DNA of 64,000 nt from JANRKF01 sp033763575 (GTDB taxonomy: Bacteria > Pseudomonadota > Alphaproteobacteria > Rickettsiales > SXRF01): positions 1-64,000 of the forward strand of contig JANRKF010000024.1 of assembly GCA_033763575.1 (NCBI GenBank), read 5' to 3'. The notes below the pieces were generated by a model that ran no database searches, was not told the DNA's origin, and saw only the letters and a list, made by a program, of their open reading frames with translations. This document shows positions 17,633 through 25,699 of this stretch, one piece after another (positions within the stretch are counted from its first letter, which is position 1; each line of letters opens with the position of its first letter). A program made the translations under genes and the position numbers.

Positions 17633-18603
17633 TGCTCCGCGCCCGCATCATCGGTATCGGCGCGTGCATGCCGGCGCGCATCGTGCATAACAACGATCTC
17701 GATCCGAAGTTAGAGACCAGCCATGAATGGATTGCCAGCCGCACCGGCATCGAACAGCGCTATATTGCCGGGGCCGATGAATTCACCTCTACACTGGCGG
17801 CAGGCACGGCCAAGAACGCCCTGCAAAATGCCGGGGTGGAGGCAATGAGCATCGACCTTATCCTTGTTGCCACCACCACGCCGGACGATACCATGCCGGC
17901 CACCGCCACCAAGGTGCAGCATGTGATCGGCGCAAAAAACGCCGCCGCCTTCGATATCAATGCCGCCTGCAGCGGCTTCGTTTATGCCATGACCACGGCC
18001 AACAGCTTTATTGTAAGCGGCGCGGCGAAACGCGTGCTGGTGATCGGCGCGGAAACCTACTCGCGCATCATGGACTGGACGGACCGTTCCACCTGCGTGC
18101 TGTTCGGCGATGGCGCGGCGGCGCTGCTGCTCGAAGCCGCCGAGGGCCAGGGAACCGCAGATGATCGCGGCATTCTCGCCAGCCAGATTTACACCGATGG
18201 CGCCTTCACCCACCAGCTCAATACCACCGGCGGCGTTTCCAGCACGCAAGTCTCCGGCCACCTCACCATGGCAGGCAAGGAAATTTTCCGCCACGCCGTC
18301 GGCAAAATGCCGGACGCGGTGATGCGGGCCATGCAATCGCTGGGCCTTCCGCTTTCCGCCATCGACTGGCTGGTGCCGCATCAGGCCAACCAGCGCATTC
18401 TCGCGGGCGTGGCGCAGAAGCTCGAGATCGGTGACGAACGCATCATCTCCACCGTCGCACAACATGCCAACACCTCGGCAGCGTCCATTCCGCTCGCGCT
18501 TTATACCGGCGTACAGGATGGCCGCATTAAAGAAGGCCAGCTCATCGCCTGCCCGGCGCTCGGGGCGGGTCTCACCTGGGGCTGCACCGTCCTGCGCTGG
18601 TAG
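17632..18603 (+). CDS. fabH: 3-oxoacyl-ACP synthase III
   Basis: 323 aa. Starts fatty-acid synthesis by condensing acetyl-CoA with malonyl-ACP. Catalytic triad visible: Cys113 (NAACSGFVYAM), His in PHQANQRI and Asn in QHANTSAASIP. The last residue block GAGLTWGCTVLRW is a FabH hallmark. Coupled to plsX. In many alphaproteobacteria ihfA follows; here a convergent small membrane protein does. Confidence 0.97.
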   Translation: MLRARIIGIGACMPARIVHNNDLDPKLETSHEWIASRTGIEQRYIAGADEFTSTLAAGTAKNALQNAGVEAMSIDLILVATTTPDDTMPATATKVQHVIGAKNAAAFDINAACSGFVYAMTTANSFIVSGAAKRVLVIGAETYSRIMDWTDRSTCVLFGDGAAALLLEAAEGQGTADDRGILASQIYTDGAFTHQLNTTGGVSSTQVSGHLTMAGKEIFRHAVGKMPDAVMRAMQSLGLPLSAIDWLVPHQANQRILAGVAQKLEIGDERIISTVAQHANTSAASIPLALYTGVQDGRIKEGQLIACPALGAGLTWGCTVLRW

Positions 18604-18612
18604 CGCCTTACT

Positions 18613-19041
18613 CTAGTTTTTGTTGCCGCCGAAACCCGGCATCAGGCTGGTGCCGCCGTTGGCGGGCGGTACCACAATGTTGTTCGGATTGGTGAGCGAC
18701 GGGGCAAGCATATAGGCCGGATACGGGCTGTCCCATTGGTCCACCGGCACATCCGGCGCGGGCCGCACCAGCTTCTCGCCGTCACGCGGATCCAGCGGAT
18801 TACCGGCAGTGATCTGCGCCTCACTCGGCGGCAGGCGGTAAATGGTCGAGCCGGGCGGCGGCGTATATTTTTCCGCGTTGCCATTCTTACCGCGATTCTC
18901 ATTGAATTTATTGATCTGGCGGGCAAGCGGATCCTTACCATATTTCTCGCGCTCGGCACGCCACCGATCGACCGGGTTATTGCCGAACATCACCATCAGC
19001 ACCACGAAAACAATACCAATAAGCATCAAAAACGGCGGCAT
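18613..19041 (-). CDS. Single-span membrane protein, unknown
   Basis: 142 aa. One hydrophobic span at residues 3-19 (PFLMLIGIVFVVLMVMFG), then a Pro/Asn/Gly-rich, probably unfolded periplasmic or cytoplasmic part with the pattern PVDRWRAEREKYGKDPLARQ. No cysteine lipobox. It lies 18 bp downstream of argF on the same strand and may be the last gene of the arg group. No family recognised. Confidence 0.7.
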   Translation of the reverse strand: MPPFLMLIGIVFVVLMVMFGNNPVDRWRAEREKYGKDPLARQINKFNENRGKNGNAEKYTPPPGSTIYRLPPSEAQITAGNPLDPRDGEKLVRPAPDVPVDQWDSPYPAYMLAPSLTNPNNIVVPPANGGTSLMPGFGGNKN

Positions 19042-19059
19042 ATCACTCTCCTCAGCGGA

Positions 19060-19974
19060 TTATATCACACCAAGGCACCACAGTAAAACAGCCTTCTGCG
19101 CATGCAGGCGGTTTTCTGCGCCGTCGAAGACGTGCGATTGCGGCCCGTCGATCACTTCCGCCGTCACCTCCTCACCACGATGCGCCGGCAGGCAATGCAG
19201 GAAAATGGCATCTTTGTCGGCGCGCTGCATGAGCTGGGCGTTGACCTGATACGGCGCAAGCAGCCGCATCTGCGCCTGGGCATCGGGATCGCCCATCGAC
19301 ACCCAGGTATCGGTAATCACTGCATGCGCGCCCGCAACCGCCGATTTTGGATCGGTGCCGAGCGATAATTTCCCGCCCTTGGCCCGCGCCCATTCCACCA
19401 CGCCCGGCAGCGGCGAAAGCTCACGCGGACAGGCCAGCCGTATCTCCGCGCCGAGCAGACACGCCGCCTGCATCCAGCTATGGGCGACATTATTGCCATC
19501 GCCCACCCAGGCGATCGTCTTCCCCGCGAGCGGCCCGACATGTTCCTCGAAGGTGAGGATATCCGCCAGTATCTGGCAGGGATGGCTGTATTCGGTAAGC
19601 CCGTTGATGACCGGAATGGTCGCATTTTCCGCCAGCTCCAGCAATTTGTCATGGCTATGGCAACGCAGCATGATCGCATCGACATAGCGCGAAAAGACCC
19701 GCGCCGTATCCGCCACCGTTTCACCGCGACCGAGCTGCAACTCGCTGCCGTTGAACGACAGGGCATGACCACCCAGCTCGACCATGCCGACTTCGAACGA
19801 TACACGCGTGCGGGTAGAATTTTTCTCAAACACCATCGCGAGTTTTTTATGTTGCAGCGGCGCGGAGAACTGGCCGTTGGCACGTTCTTTTTTCAGGCGC
19901 GCCGCATGGGTGAGCAGCAGGCGAATCGTCGCCGCATCCATATCCGAAAAATCCAAGAAATGCCGTATCTTCAT
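19060..19974 (-). CDS. argF: Ornithine carbamoyltransferase
   Basis: 304 aa. Makes citrulline from ornithine and carbamoyl phosphate. Carbamoyl-phosphate motif STRTR (about 51-55), 'HCHDK'-like MLRCHSHDK, 'EYSHPCQ' and the ornithine-site 'HCLPAHRGEE' near the end are all present. The current ribosome site TAAGGAG is formed by the stop codon of the DUF559 gene in front. The first 24 bases of argF also occur at 20454-20477, overlapping the argD stop: the original argD/argF junction was split by the inserted cassette. Confidence 0.96.
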   Translation of the reverse strand: MKIRHFLDFSDMDAATIRLLLTHAARLKKERANGQFSAPLQHKKLAMVFEKNSTRTRVSFEVGMVELGGHALSFNGSELQLGRGETVADTARVFSRYVDAIMLRCHSHDKLLELAENATIPVINGLTEYSHPCQILADILTFEEHVGPLAGKTIAWVGDGNNVAHSWMQAACLLGAEIRLACPRELSPLPGVVEWARAKGGKLSLGTDPKSAVAGAHAVITDTWVSMGDPDAQAQMRLLAPYQVNAQLMQRADKDAIFLHCLPAHRGEEVTAEVIDGPQSHVFDGAENRLHAQKAVLLWCLGVI

Positions 19975-20453
19975 ATGTCTCCTTAGCTCCCCCCTTGAGG
20001 GGGAGCGGCTGAAGACAAGCCGCAGGTGAAGGCTGAAGCGTGGGGGGTCTTGAGAAAATCAGAGATTTTCTCAAGTACTGCGTCCATGGCAATAAACACA
20101 TCATTATTCCAGAACCGTATTACCCGGTATTCTTCCGCTTCCAAAATGGCAGTACGCTTGCAATCGTGTGATTGCTGCAATTTATGCTGCGCTCCGTCCA
20201 GCTCTATAATCAGGCGTTTTTCGGAACAAAAGAAGTCAACAATATAACTGCCTATGGGCTGCTGCCGACGGAACTTGACACCGAGTTGCTTGCGGTTAAG
20301 GCGGCTCCATAATAGATACTCAGCTTCCTGCATGTTCTTGCGCATGCCTCTGGCGTGCCCCAAGGTGAGAGGACTGCACCCCCCACGACTTACGCGGCGT
20401 TCGCTACGCGAACTTGCGTTCGTCCGCTCCCCCTCAGGGGGGGAGCTGTGAAT
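19975..20453 (-). mobile_element. DUF559 cassette inserted at the argD/argF junction
   Basis: The insert is framed by a 24-bp direct repeat (19951-19974 and 20454-20477) that is the first eight codons of argF. Within it lie inverted ends of 24 bp with one mismatch (19985-20008 and 20424-20447), each itself a GC-rich hairpin (CTCCCCC...GGGGGAG). One nuclease-like reading frame runs through the whole insert, including both ends. Nothing here encodes a transposase, so movement would need another factor or the encoded nuclease. Confidence 0.75.
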
Positions 20454-20477
20454 ATCCAAGAAATGCCGTATCTTCAT
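19983..20477 (-). CDS. DUF559 / Vsr-like endonuclease-fold protein
   Basis: 164 aa if it starts at the old argF start codon (ATG 20477, overlapping the argD stop as ATGA); 120 aa from the internal ATG 20345 (MRKNMQEAE). The domain is clear from the latter: 'EAEYLLWSRLNRKQLGVKFRRQQPIGSYIVDFFCSEKRLIIELDGAQH', the DUF559 pattern related to very-short-patch-repair nucleases, with Asp and Glu-x-Asp as likely metal ligands. Both ends of the frame are translated cassette ends (SSPPEGERTN; AAPPQGGS). Its stop codon forms the ribosome site of argF. DNA substrate and function are unknown. Confidence 0.8.
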   Translation of the reverse strand: MKIRHFLDIHSSPPEGERTNASSRSERRVSRGGCSPLTLGHARGMRKNMQEAEYLLWSRLNRKQLGVKFRRQQPIGSYIVDFFCSEKRLIIELDGAQHKLQQSHDCKRTAILEAEEYRVIRFWNNDVFIAMDAVLEKISDFLKTPHASAFTCGLSSAAPPQGGS

Positions 20478-21649
20478 GGTACTTTCTCGCATATACGGGC
20501 CAAAATTGCAAGCGCATCGCTTATGTGCCCGGAATTTACGACCAGCGGCGGGATGATCCGGATGACGTTATCCTGCGCCGGTGAAGTGAGGAGTTTCTCC
20601 TCGCGAAGCGCCTCCACAAACGCATGATGCGGAATGGCCATCCTGATTCCCAGCAGCAGCCCGCGTCCACGCACTTCTGCAATCACGGCGGGAAAACGCC
20701 GCTGCAATTCGCGCAAACCGCTTTCAAGCGCCGCGCCCATTTTTTCCACCTGCGCGAAGAACCCTTCGGCCAGCATGATATCCAGCACGGCATTGCCCAC
20801 CGCCATCGCCAGTGGATTAGCGCCGTAGGTGGAGCCGTGCGTGCCCGGCGACATCGCCGCCGCAACCTTATCACCGGCAAGGCAGGCAGCGAGCGGAAAG
20901 CCATTGCCGATTCCTTTCGCCACCGTAACGATATCCGGCACGATGCCCGCATGTTCAAAGGCAAATAACTTGCCGGTGCGGCCCATGCCCGCCTGCACCT
21001 CATCGAGCATCAGCAACAAGCCGTGCTTATCGGCGAGCTTGCGCAGCCCTTGCAGAAACTCCACGGAGGCGACGCGCACGCCGCCCTCGCCCTGAATGGC
21101 CTCCACCAGTATGCCCGCCGTGTGCGGCGTGATGGCGCGCTCCACCGCCGCAAGGTCACCAAACGGCACCCGGTCGAAACCATCCAGCAGCGGCGCATAA
21201 CCCTCCCGCGCAATCTCATTTCCCCCGGCGGAAATGCAGGCCAGCGTGCGGCCATGGAACCCGCCTTCAAAAGTGATGATGCGGTTTTTTCCCTCCCCCC
21301 TACTGGGGGAGGAGAAGTATTTACGTATCATTTTAATGCCGCACTCCACCGCCTCGCTGCCGGAGTTGCAGAAAAATATCTTATCGGCAAACGTCGCCGC
21401 CACCAACCGGTCGGCAAAACGCAGAAGCCCCGGCGTCGAATACATATTGGACACATGCCAGAGCTTCGCCGCCTGATCACGCAGCGCCGCCACCAGGTGC
21501 GGATGCGAGTGCCCCAGCGCATTGACCGCGATCCCCGACGCGAAATCAAGGTAGCGCGTGCCATCCGGCGCATAGAGATATACTCCCTCGCCCCGTTCAA
21601 TGACGATGCCTGACCTGCGATAAACCGGAAGAAGTGATGTTGTGCTCAT
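20474..21649 (-). CDS. argD: Acetylornithine aminotransferase
   Basis: 391 aa from ATG 21649 (MSTTSLLPVYRRSG). PLP-dependent transamination of N-acetylglutamate semialdehyde in arginine synthesis. Seen: 'FCNSGSEAVE', the aspartate in 'LMLDEVQAGMGRTG' and the PLP lysine in 'VTVAKGIGNGFP'. A short hairpin repeat is inserted in frame (SSPSRGEG, near residue 115-122) in the loop before 'IITFEGGFHG'. Its stop overlaps the original argF start. Confidence 0.96.
   Translation of the reverse strand: MSTTSLLPVYRRSGIVIERGEGVYLYAPDGTRYLDFASGIAVNALGHSHPHLVAALRDQAAKLWHVSNMYSTPGLLRFADRLVAATFADKIFFCNSGSEAVECGIKMIRKYFSSPSRGEGKNRIITFEGGFHGRTLACISAGGNEIAREGYAPLLDGFDRVPFGDLAAVERAITPHTAGILVEAIQGEGGVRVASVEFLQGLRKLADKHGLLLMLDEVQAGMGRTGKLFAFEHAGIVPDIVTVAKGIGNGFPLAACLAGDKVAAAMSPGTHGSTYGANPLAMAVGNAVLDIMLAEGFFAQVEKMGAALESGLRELQRRFPAVIAEVRGRGLLLGIRMAIPHHAFVEALREEKLLTSPAQDNVIRIIPPLVVNSGHISDALAILARICEKVP
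21292..21312. repeat. REP-like hairpin in frame inside argD
   Basis: Arms CCTCCCCC/GGGGGAGG around a 5-nt loop, coding for part of SSPSRGEG in argD. The arm sequence is like the hairpin ends of the DUF559 cassette 1 kb away, and the encoded peptide (SPSRGEG against SPPEGER) is similar, so the two may be one family. Confidence 0.65.
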
Positions 21650-21745
21650 AAATCCAAGATAAGCCCGGCACTGTATGTCACGGAAGGGGGTAAGTACAAA
21701 AAAAATGCAAAAAAATGCAGATTTTTTATAAGCCACTCTATTTTA

Positions 21746-22516
21746 TCAGCTTTTCAGGCGGTAGCCCTTGTTGAACAGCCAGGCGGTGAGCGTCCACATC
21801 GCGATGTTCAGCCCCGTCATCACCAATATGCCCACGAACCAATAGCTGTCGGAATAGCCGGTCATGGCGTAGCGGAAGCCGTCGATCATATAAAAAAACG
21901 GGTTGTAATGGCAGATGCCGCGCCAGAATTCCGGCAGGTGGTGGATGGAATAAAAGGTGCCGGAAAGAAACGCCAGCGGCGTGATGACATAGTTGGTGAT
22001 CGCCGAAAGCTGATCGAATGTCTGCGCCCAGATGCCGGTGAGCACGCCGAGCAGCGCCAGCATCATGCTCGCCGCCAGCACATGGAACAGCCCGATCCAC
22101 GGATGCACCATGGTAAACGGCACGAAGATATAGACCGACGCCATCACCACCACGCCGACCATGAGGCCGCGAATAAGGCCACCGACCAGCAGGCTGAACA
22201 CCACCTCGCTGCCCGAAAGCGGCGGCATCAGGAAATCAATGATGACGCCCTGAATTTTCGCGAGCATCAGCGAAGAGGAGGTGTTGGCAAACGCATTCTG
22301 CACGATCGCCATCATGATGAGGCCAGGCGCCACGAATTGGCTGTAAGGCAAACCATCGACCACCCGCTCCTGCCCGCCCATGGCCAGCACCAGCACGGCA
22401 AGAAACAACAGCGTGGTGACGACCGGCGCAACGACGGTCTGGTTCCAGACCTTGAGGAACCGCCAGGTCTCGCGCTTGCAGAGGGTATAGACGCCGATGG
22501 TGTTAAATCTTTGCAT
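21746..22516 (-). CDS. ABC-2 type transporter permease
   Basis: 256 aa with six hydrophobic spans and the ABC-2 signature around 'TGIWAQTFDQLSAITNYVITPLAFLSGTFYSIHHLP' (about 165-200). Resembles YadH/NodJ-type export permeases that work with a separate ATPase. No ATPase gene is adjacent in this window, so its partner is elsewhere. Substrate unknown, perhaps a polysaccharide, lipid or drug. Confidence 0.88.
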   Translation of the reverse strand: MQRFNTIGVYTLCKRETWRFLKVWNQTVVAPVVTTLLFLAVLVLAMGGQERVVDGLPYSQFVAPGLIMMAIVQNAFANTSSSLMLAKIQGVIIDFLMPPLSGSEVVFSLLVGGLIRGLMVGVVVMASVYIFVPFTMVHPWIGLFHVLAASMMLALLGVLTGIWAQTFDQLSAITNYVITPLAFLSGTFYSIHHLPEFWRGICHYNPFFYMIDGFRYAMTGYSDSYWFVGILVMTGLNIAMWTLTAWLFNKGYRLKS

Positions 22517-22558
22517 GCGCTATCAAGTGCCACGCAGCCGGGCTTTGTGCAAGGGGTT

Positions 22559-22813
22559 TTAAAGTTTGTGCCGCGTCATATAGGTTTGTGCATAGGAACA
22601 TACCGGCACGATGTGCAGGTTGCGTTCTCCTGCGTCGGATATCACCGCTTCCATCAACTTTGCGGCAACGCCCTGCCCGCGCAGTTCATCCGGCACAAAC
22701 ACGCGGGTGATGGTGAGCGTGCTCCCCTCCAACACATATTCCGCGACCGACACATGCCCATCGGTGATGAGTTCGTAGCGGTTTTTCGATGGGTTGTTGG
22801 TGGTAATTGGCAT
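22559..22813 (-). CDS. Small GNAT-fold acetyltransferase (YjdJ-like)
   Basis: 84 aa. The compact GNAT family: 'RYELITDGHVSVAEYVLEGSTLTITRVFVPDELRGQGVAAKLMEAVISDAGERNLHIVPVCSYAQTYM', with the acetyl-CoA loop RGQGVA at about 44-49 and the family's 'P.CSYA..Y..RH' ending. Shorter than full GNATs and without an N-terminal substrate part. Substrate unknown. A ~120-bp palindrome separates it from the gene upstream. Confidence 0.82.
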   Translation of the reverse strand: MPITTNNPSKNRYELITDGHVSVAEYVLEGSTLTITRVFVPDELRGQGVAAKLMEAVISDAGERNLHIVPVCSYAQTYMTRHKL

Positions 22814-22824
22814 TCGTAGTCCTC

Positions 22825-22946
22825 AAATTCGCTAGGCTGAGGCGGATGCGAAGGAAGGGGAGAGAACCGGAGCGCAAGCGTAGAAACGCTACGTGCGCAC
22901 CGGAAGCTCAAACCTTCCAAGCAAGCCGTCCAGCCTAGTAGAATTT
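22825..22946. repeat. ~120-bp palindromic element, copy 1
   Basis: One long imperfect palindrome: outer ends AAATTCGCTAGGCTG / CAGCCTAGTAGAATTT, central hairpin CGTAGAAACGCTACG. Same size, ends and central hairpin design as the elements at 36761, 46711 and 50059. It fills the space between the Bax-inhibitor-like gene and the GNAT gene and touches the stop codon of the former. Confidence 0.8.
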
Positions 22947-23699
22947 TTAGCGGCGGTCACCGAAGAAGCGCAGCATGTACAGGAACATGTTGATGAAGTC
23001 CATATACAGGTTGAGCGCACCCATGATCGAGGCCTTGGCCATCATCTCGCCGGTGCCGGCAAGCTGGTAATACATGGTTTTCAGCTTCTGCGTGTCATAG
23101 GCGGTGAGGCCGATGAAAATGAACACGCCGATCACCGACAGCGCGAAATTGAGCGCCGAGCTTTGCAGGAAGATGTTCACGATCGACGCGAGGATCAGCC
23201 CGATCAGCCCCATGATGAGGAAGGAACCGAAGCCGGAAAGATCGCGCTTGGTGGTGTAGCCGTAGAGGCTCATGCCGCCGAACGTCCCCGCCGTGATGAA
23301 AAACACGCGGGCGATGCTCTCGCCGGTATACATCAGGAACACCGAGGACAGCGACAGGCCCATCACCGACGCGAAACCCCAGAAAGTCGCCTGAAGAGCG
23401 ACGAGGCTCATGCGGTTGACGCCGAAGCTCATGGTCAGGATCATGATGAGCGGGGCGAACGCCACCAGCCAGCCCAGGCCGCTCATGCCGGTCATCTGCC
23501 CCATTTCATTGGTGGTGTAGAGCAGCCGGAGCACCGGCTCCGAATTGGCGGCAAACAGGGCAACAATGCCGGTGAGCGCCAGCGCGCTCGCCATATAGTT
23601 GTAAATTCTGAGCATGTAGGCGCGTAACCCCGCATCCATCTCGGTGGCGCGGGTCTGCGCTTGCATCTGAGCGGTTGAAAAAGGGTCATTAAAAGCCAT
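22947..23699 (-). CDS. Bax inhibitor-1/YccA family membrane protein
   Basis: 250 aa from ATG 23699 (MAFNDPF; GGAG 7 nt upstream). Seven hydrophobic spans and the family pattern: 'MYLGALNLYMDFINMF'-like 'MGALNLYMDFINMFLYMLRFFGDRR' at the end, 'YDTQKLK' before it and 'MGLSLSSVFLMY' inside. Known members are pH-sensitive Ca2+-leak-type inner-membrane proteins or stress proteins; the exact role in bacteria is open. Confidence 0.92.
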   Translation of the reverse strand: MAFNDPFSTAQMQAQTRATEMDAGLRAYMLRIYNYMASALALTGIVALFAANSEPVLRLLYTTNEMGQMTGMSGLGWLVAFAPLIMILTMSFGVNRMSLVALQATFWGFASVMGLSLSSVFLMYTGESIARVFFITAGTFGGMSLYGYTTKRDLSGFGSFLIMGLIGLILASIVNIFLQSSALNFALSVIGVFIFIGLTAYDTQKLKTMYYQLAGTGEMMAKASIMGALNLYMDFINMFLYMLRFFGDRR

Positions 23700-23949
23700 T
23701 TGAATCTCCATTCATTGTGTGTGTATCCGCAGATTCCTGCGGGTGTACCCATTATATAGTGATTATGGAGCTAAATTCAATGAAAACCGGAGAAAAAAAC
23801 CAAGTTTTTTAGTAAAGCTTTTATTTTCGCCATTTTTTGCTTGAAGCGAGCGAGCGCATGATGTAGAAGACCCCTCCCCAATCATCGGGCGAGTGGCATT
23901 GCCTTGCATGGTTGCGTTCTCATTATAGCTATCTGAAAGGATACAGAAA

Positions 23950-24153
23950 ATGCCTAAATTAAAAACCAAAAGCGGTTGCAAAAAACGCTTCAAGTTTACT
24001 GCAACCGGAAAAGTAGTGATGTCCCAGGCCGGTAAGCGCCACGGTATGCGCAAGCGCACCAACCGCTTCATCCGCAACGCACGCGGTACCACCATCATGG
24101 ACGAGGCGGATACGCACCGCATCGTGCAATACATGCCTTACGGGAGTAAATAA
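23950..24153 (+). CDS. rpmI: 50S ribosomal protein L35
   Basis: 67 aa, MPKLKTKSGCKKRFKFTATGK at the start: a complete L35. infC, often in front, is not here; the 190 bp upstream must hold the promoter. rplT follows after 2 bp. Confidence 0.97.
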   Translation: MPKLKTKSGCKKRFKFTATGKVVMSQAGKRHGMRKRTNRFIRNARGTTIMDEADTHRIVQYMPYGSK

Positions 24154-24155
24154 TC

Positions 24156-24521
24156 ATGTCACACGCTCAATCCGGCGCGAACCGCGCCCGTCGTAAAAAA
24201 ATCCTGAAAATGGCGAAAGGCTATCGCGGCCGTTCGAAAAACTGCATCACCGTCGCCCGTGAAAAGGTCGAAAAAGGCCTGCGCTACGCGTATCGTGACC
24301 GCCACACCAAGAAACGCAACTTCCGCAGCCTGTGGATCCAGCGTATCAACGCCGGCGTGCGCGAGCATGGCCTCGTTTATTCGCAGTTCATGAATGGCCT
24401 GCTGAAAGCCGGCATCGAAGTGGATCGCAAAATCCTCTCCGACCTCGCGATCAGCGAACCCGCGGCCTTCAAAGCGCTCGTTGACCAGAGCAAAGCCGCT
24501 CTCGATAAAAAAGCCGCTTAA
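24156..24521 (+). CDS. rplT: 50S ribosomal protein L20
   Basis: 121 aa with 'RRKKILKMAKGYRGRSKNCITVAREKVEKGLRYAYRDRHTKKRNFRSLWIQRINAGVREHGLVYSQFMNGL', a standard L20. Coupled to rpmI. A hairpin repeat separates it from pheS. Confidence 0.97.
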   Translation: MSHAQSGANRARRKKILKMAKGYRGRSKNCITVAREKVEKGLRYAYRDRHTKKRNFRSLWIQRINAGVREHGLVYSQFMNGLLKAGIEVDRKILSDLAISEPAAFKALVDQSKAALDKKAA

Positions 24522-24525
24522 TTAA

Positions 24526-24609
24526 TGTCATCCCGGCGCAGGCCGGGATCCACGCCACGCCGGAATCTTAGCCCTCAAAGCATGGATTCCGGCCTTCGCC
24601 GGAATGACA
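24526..24609. repeat. REP-like double hairpin between rplT and pheS
   Basis: TGTCATCCCGGC...GCCGGGATCC and GGATTCCGGCC...GCCGGAATGACA: two facing hairpins with matching outer ends TGTCAT/ATGACA. Same family as the 56-bp copy inside carB (39916). This is the widespread repeat whose translation reads MPAKAGIQ. It could end or process the rpmI-rplT message. Confidence 0.85.
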
Positions 24610-24616
24610 CGTTCTA

Positions 24617-25699
24617 ATGACCCAACCGCTACTTACCGAAGCTTTAACCGCGATTGACGCCAGCACTAGCTCTGCCGCGCTGGAGGAATTGCGCGTTTCG
24701 TGGCTGGGCAAAAAAGGCAAGCTCACCGAGGAAATGAAAACCTTAGGCGGCCTCGATCCGGAGGCGCGGAAAGCACGCGGCGCCGAGCTGAACGAGATAA
24801 AAAATAAAATCACCGAGGCGCTTGAGGCAAAAAAAACCGCACTCGGCAGCGCCGAATTAAATGCACGGCTTGCCAGTGAAACCATCGACATTACCCTGCC
24901 TGCCACGCCTGCGCCCGCCGGGAAAATCCACCCGGTCACACAGGTGACGGAAGAAATCCGCGCCATCTTCGCGCAGATGGGGTTTGGCGTGGCCGAAGGG
25001 CCGGACATTGAAGACGCCGAGCATAATTTCGACGCGCTCAACATTCCCGCGCACCACCCGGCGCGGCAGATGCATGACACCTTCTACCTGAAGGTGTCGG
25101 ATGATGGAGGTCAGATGATGGATGATAGAAACTCCAACATCCAGCATCCATCATCTAACATCCGCCTGCTTCGCACCCACACATCTCCAGTACAAATAAG
25201 AACAATGCAGGCAGGCAAGCCGCCGTTTCGTTTCATCGCGCCGGGTTCGACCTATCGCTGTGATTCCGACCTCACCCACACGCCGATGTTCCATCAGGTG
25301 GAAGGCTTTGTGGTCGATAAAAATATTCACATGGGCCACCTGAAAGGCTGCCTTGCTGAATTCCTGAAAACATTCTTTGAACTCGATCATGTTCCCGTGC
25401 GCTTCCGCCCCAGCTTTTTCCCGTTCACCGAGCCTTCGGCAGAGGTGGACATTGGCTGCAAGCGCAGCCGCGACGAACTGAAAATCGGCGAGGGTAATGA
25501 CTGGCTGGAGGTGATGGGCTGCGGCATGATCCACCCGAACGTGCTGAAAAACTGCGGCATCGATCCAAACGAATGGCAAGGCTTCGCCTTCGGCATGGGC
25601 ATCGAACGACTCGCCATGCTGAAATACGGCATTCCGGATTTACGCACCTTCTTTGAATCCGACGCACGCTGGCTTGAGCATTATGGTTTTGGCGCATGA
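24617..25699 (+). CDS. pheS: Phenylalanyl-tRNA synthetase alpha subunit
   Basis: 360 aa. Class II synthetase with the N-terminal coiled coil, motif 2 'FRFIAPGSTYRCDSDLTHTPMFHQVEG' and motif 3 'GFAFGMGIERLAMLKYGIPDLR'. Between 'HDTFYLK' and 'LLRTHTSPVQIRTM', which normally follow within a few residues, about 24 extra residues (VSDDGGQMMDDRNSNIQHPS and on) are coded by a heptamer repeat array. The frame is kept and the insert lies in a surface loop, so the enzyme is probably active. Coupled to pheT by ATGA. Confidence 0.97.
   Translation: MTQPLLTEALTAIDASTSSAALEELRVSWLGKKGKLTEEMKTLGGLDPEARKARGAELNEIKNKITEALEAKKTALGSAELNARLASETIDITLPATPAPAGKIHPVTQVTEEIRAIFAQMGFGVAEGPDIEDAEHNFDALNIPAHHPARQMHDTFYLKVSDDGGQMMDDRNSNIQHPSSNIRLLRTHTSPVQIRTMQAGKPPFRFIAPGSTYRCDSDLTHTPMFHQVEGFVVDKNIHMGHLKGCLAEFLKTFFELDHVPVRFRPSFFPFTEPSAEVDIGCKRSRDELKIGEGNDWLEVMGCGMIHPNVLKNCGIDPNEWQGFAFGMGIERLAMLKYGIPDLRTFFESDARWLEHYGFGA
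25099..25163. repeat. Heptamer array with inverted arms, inside pheS
   Basis: Left arm is four 7-mers (GGATGAT, GGAGGTC, AGATGAT, GGATGAT); right arm is four (AACATCC, AGCATCC, ATCATCT, AACATCC), roughly the reverse complement, with a 9-nt loop. All in frame within pheS. Confidence 0.85.

Noticed and set aside
19975..20453. Ordinary IS element
   Set aside because: There is no DDE, DEDD or HUH transposase; the only frame is a DUF559 protein, and the 24-bp duplication is longer than most IS target duplications.
23763..24134. Long minus-strand frame over rpmI
   Set aside because: It is the complement of rpmI and its leader, with no protein-like domain; rpmI is certain.
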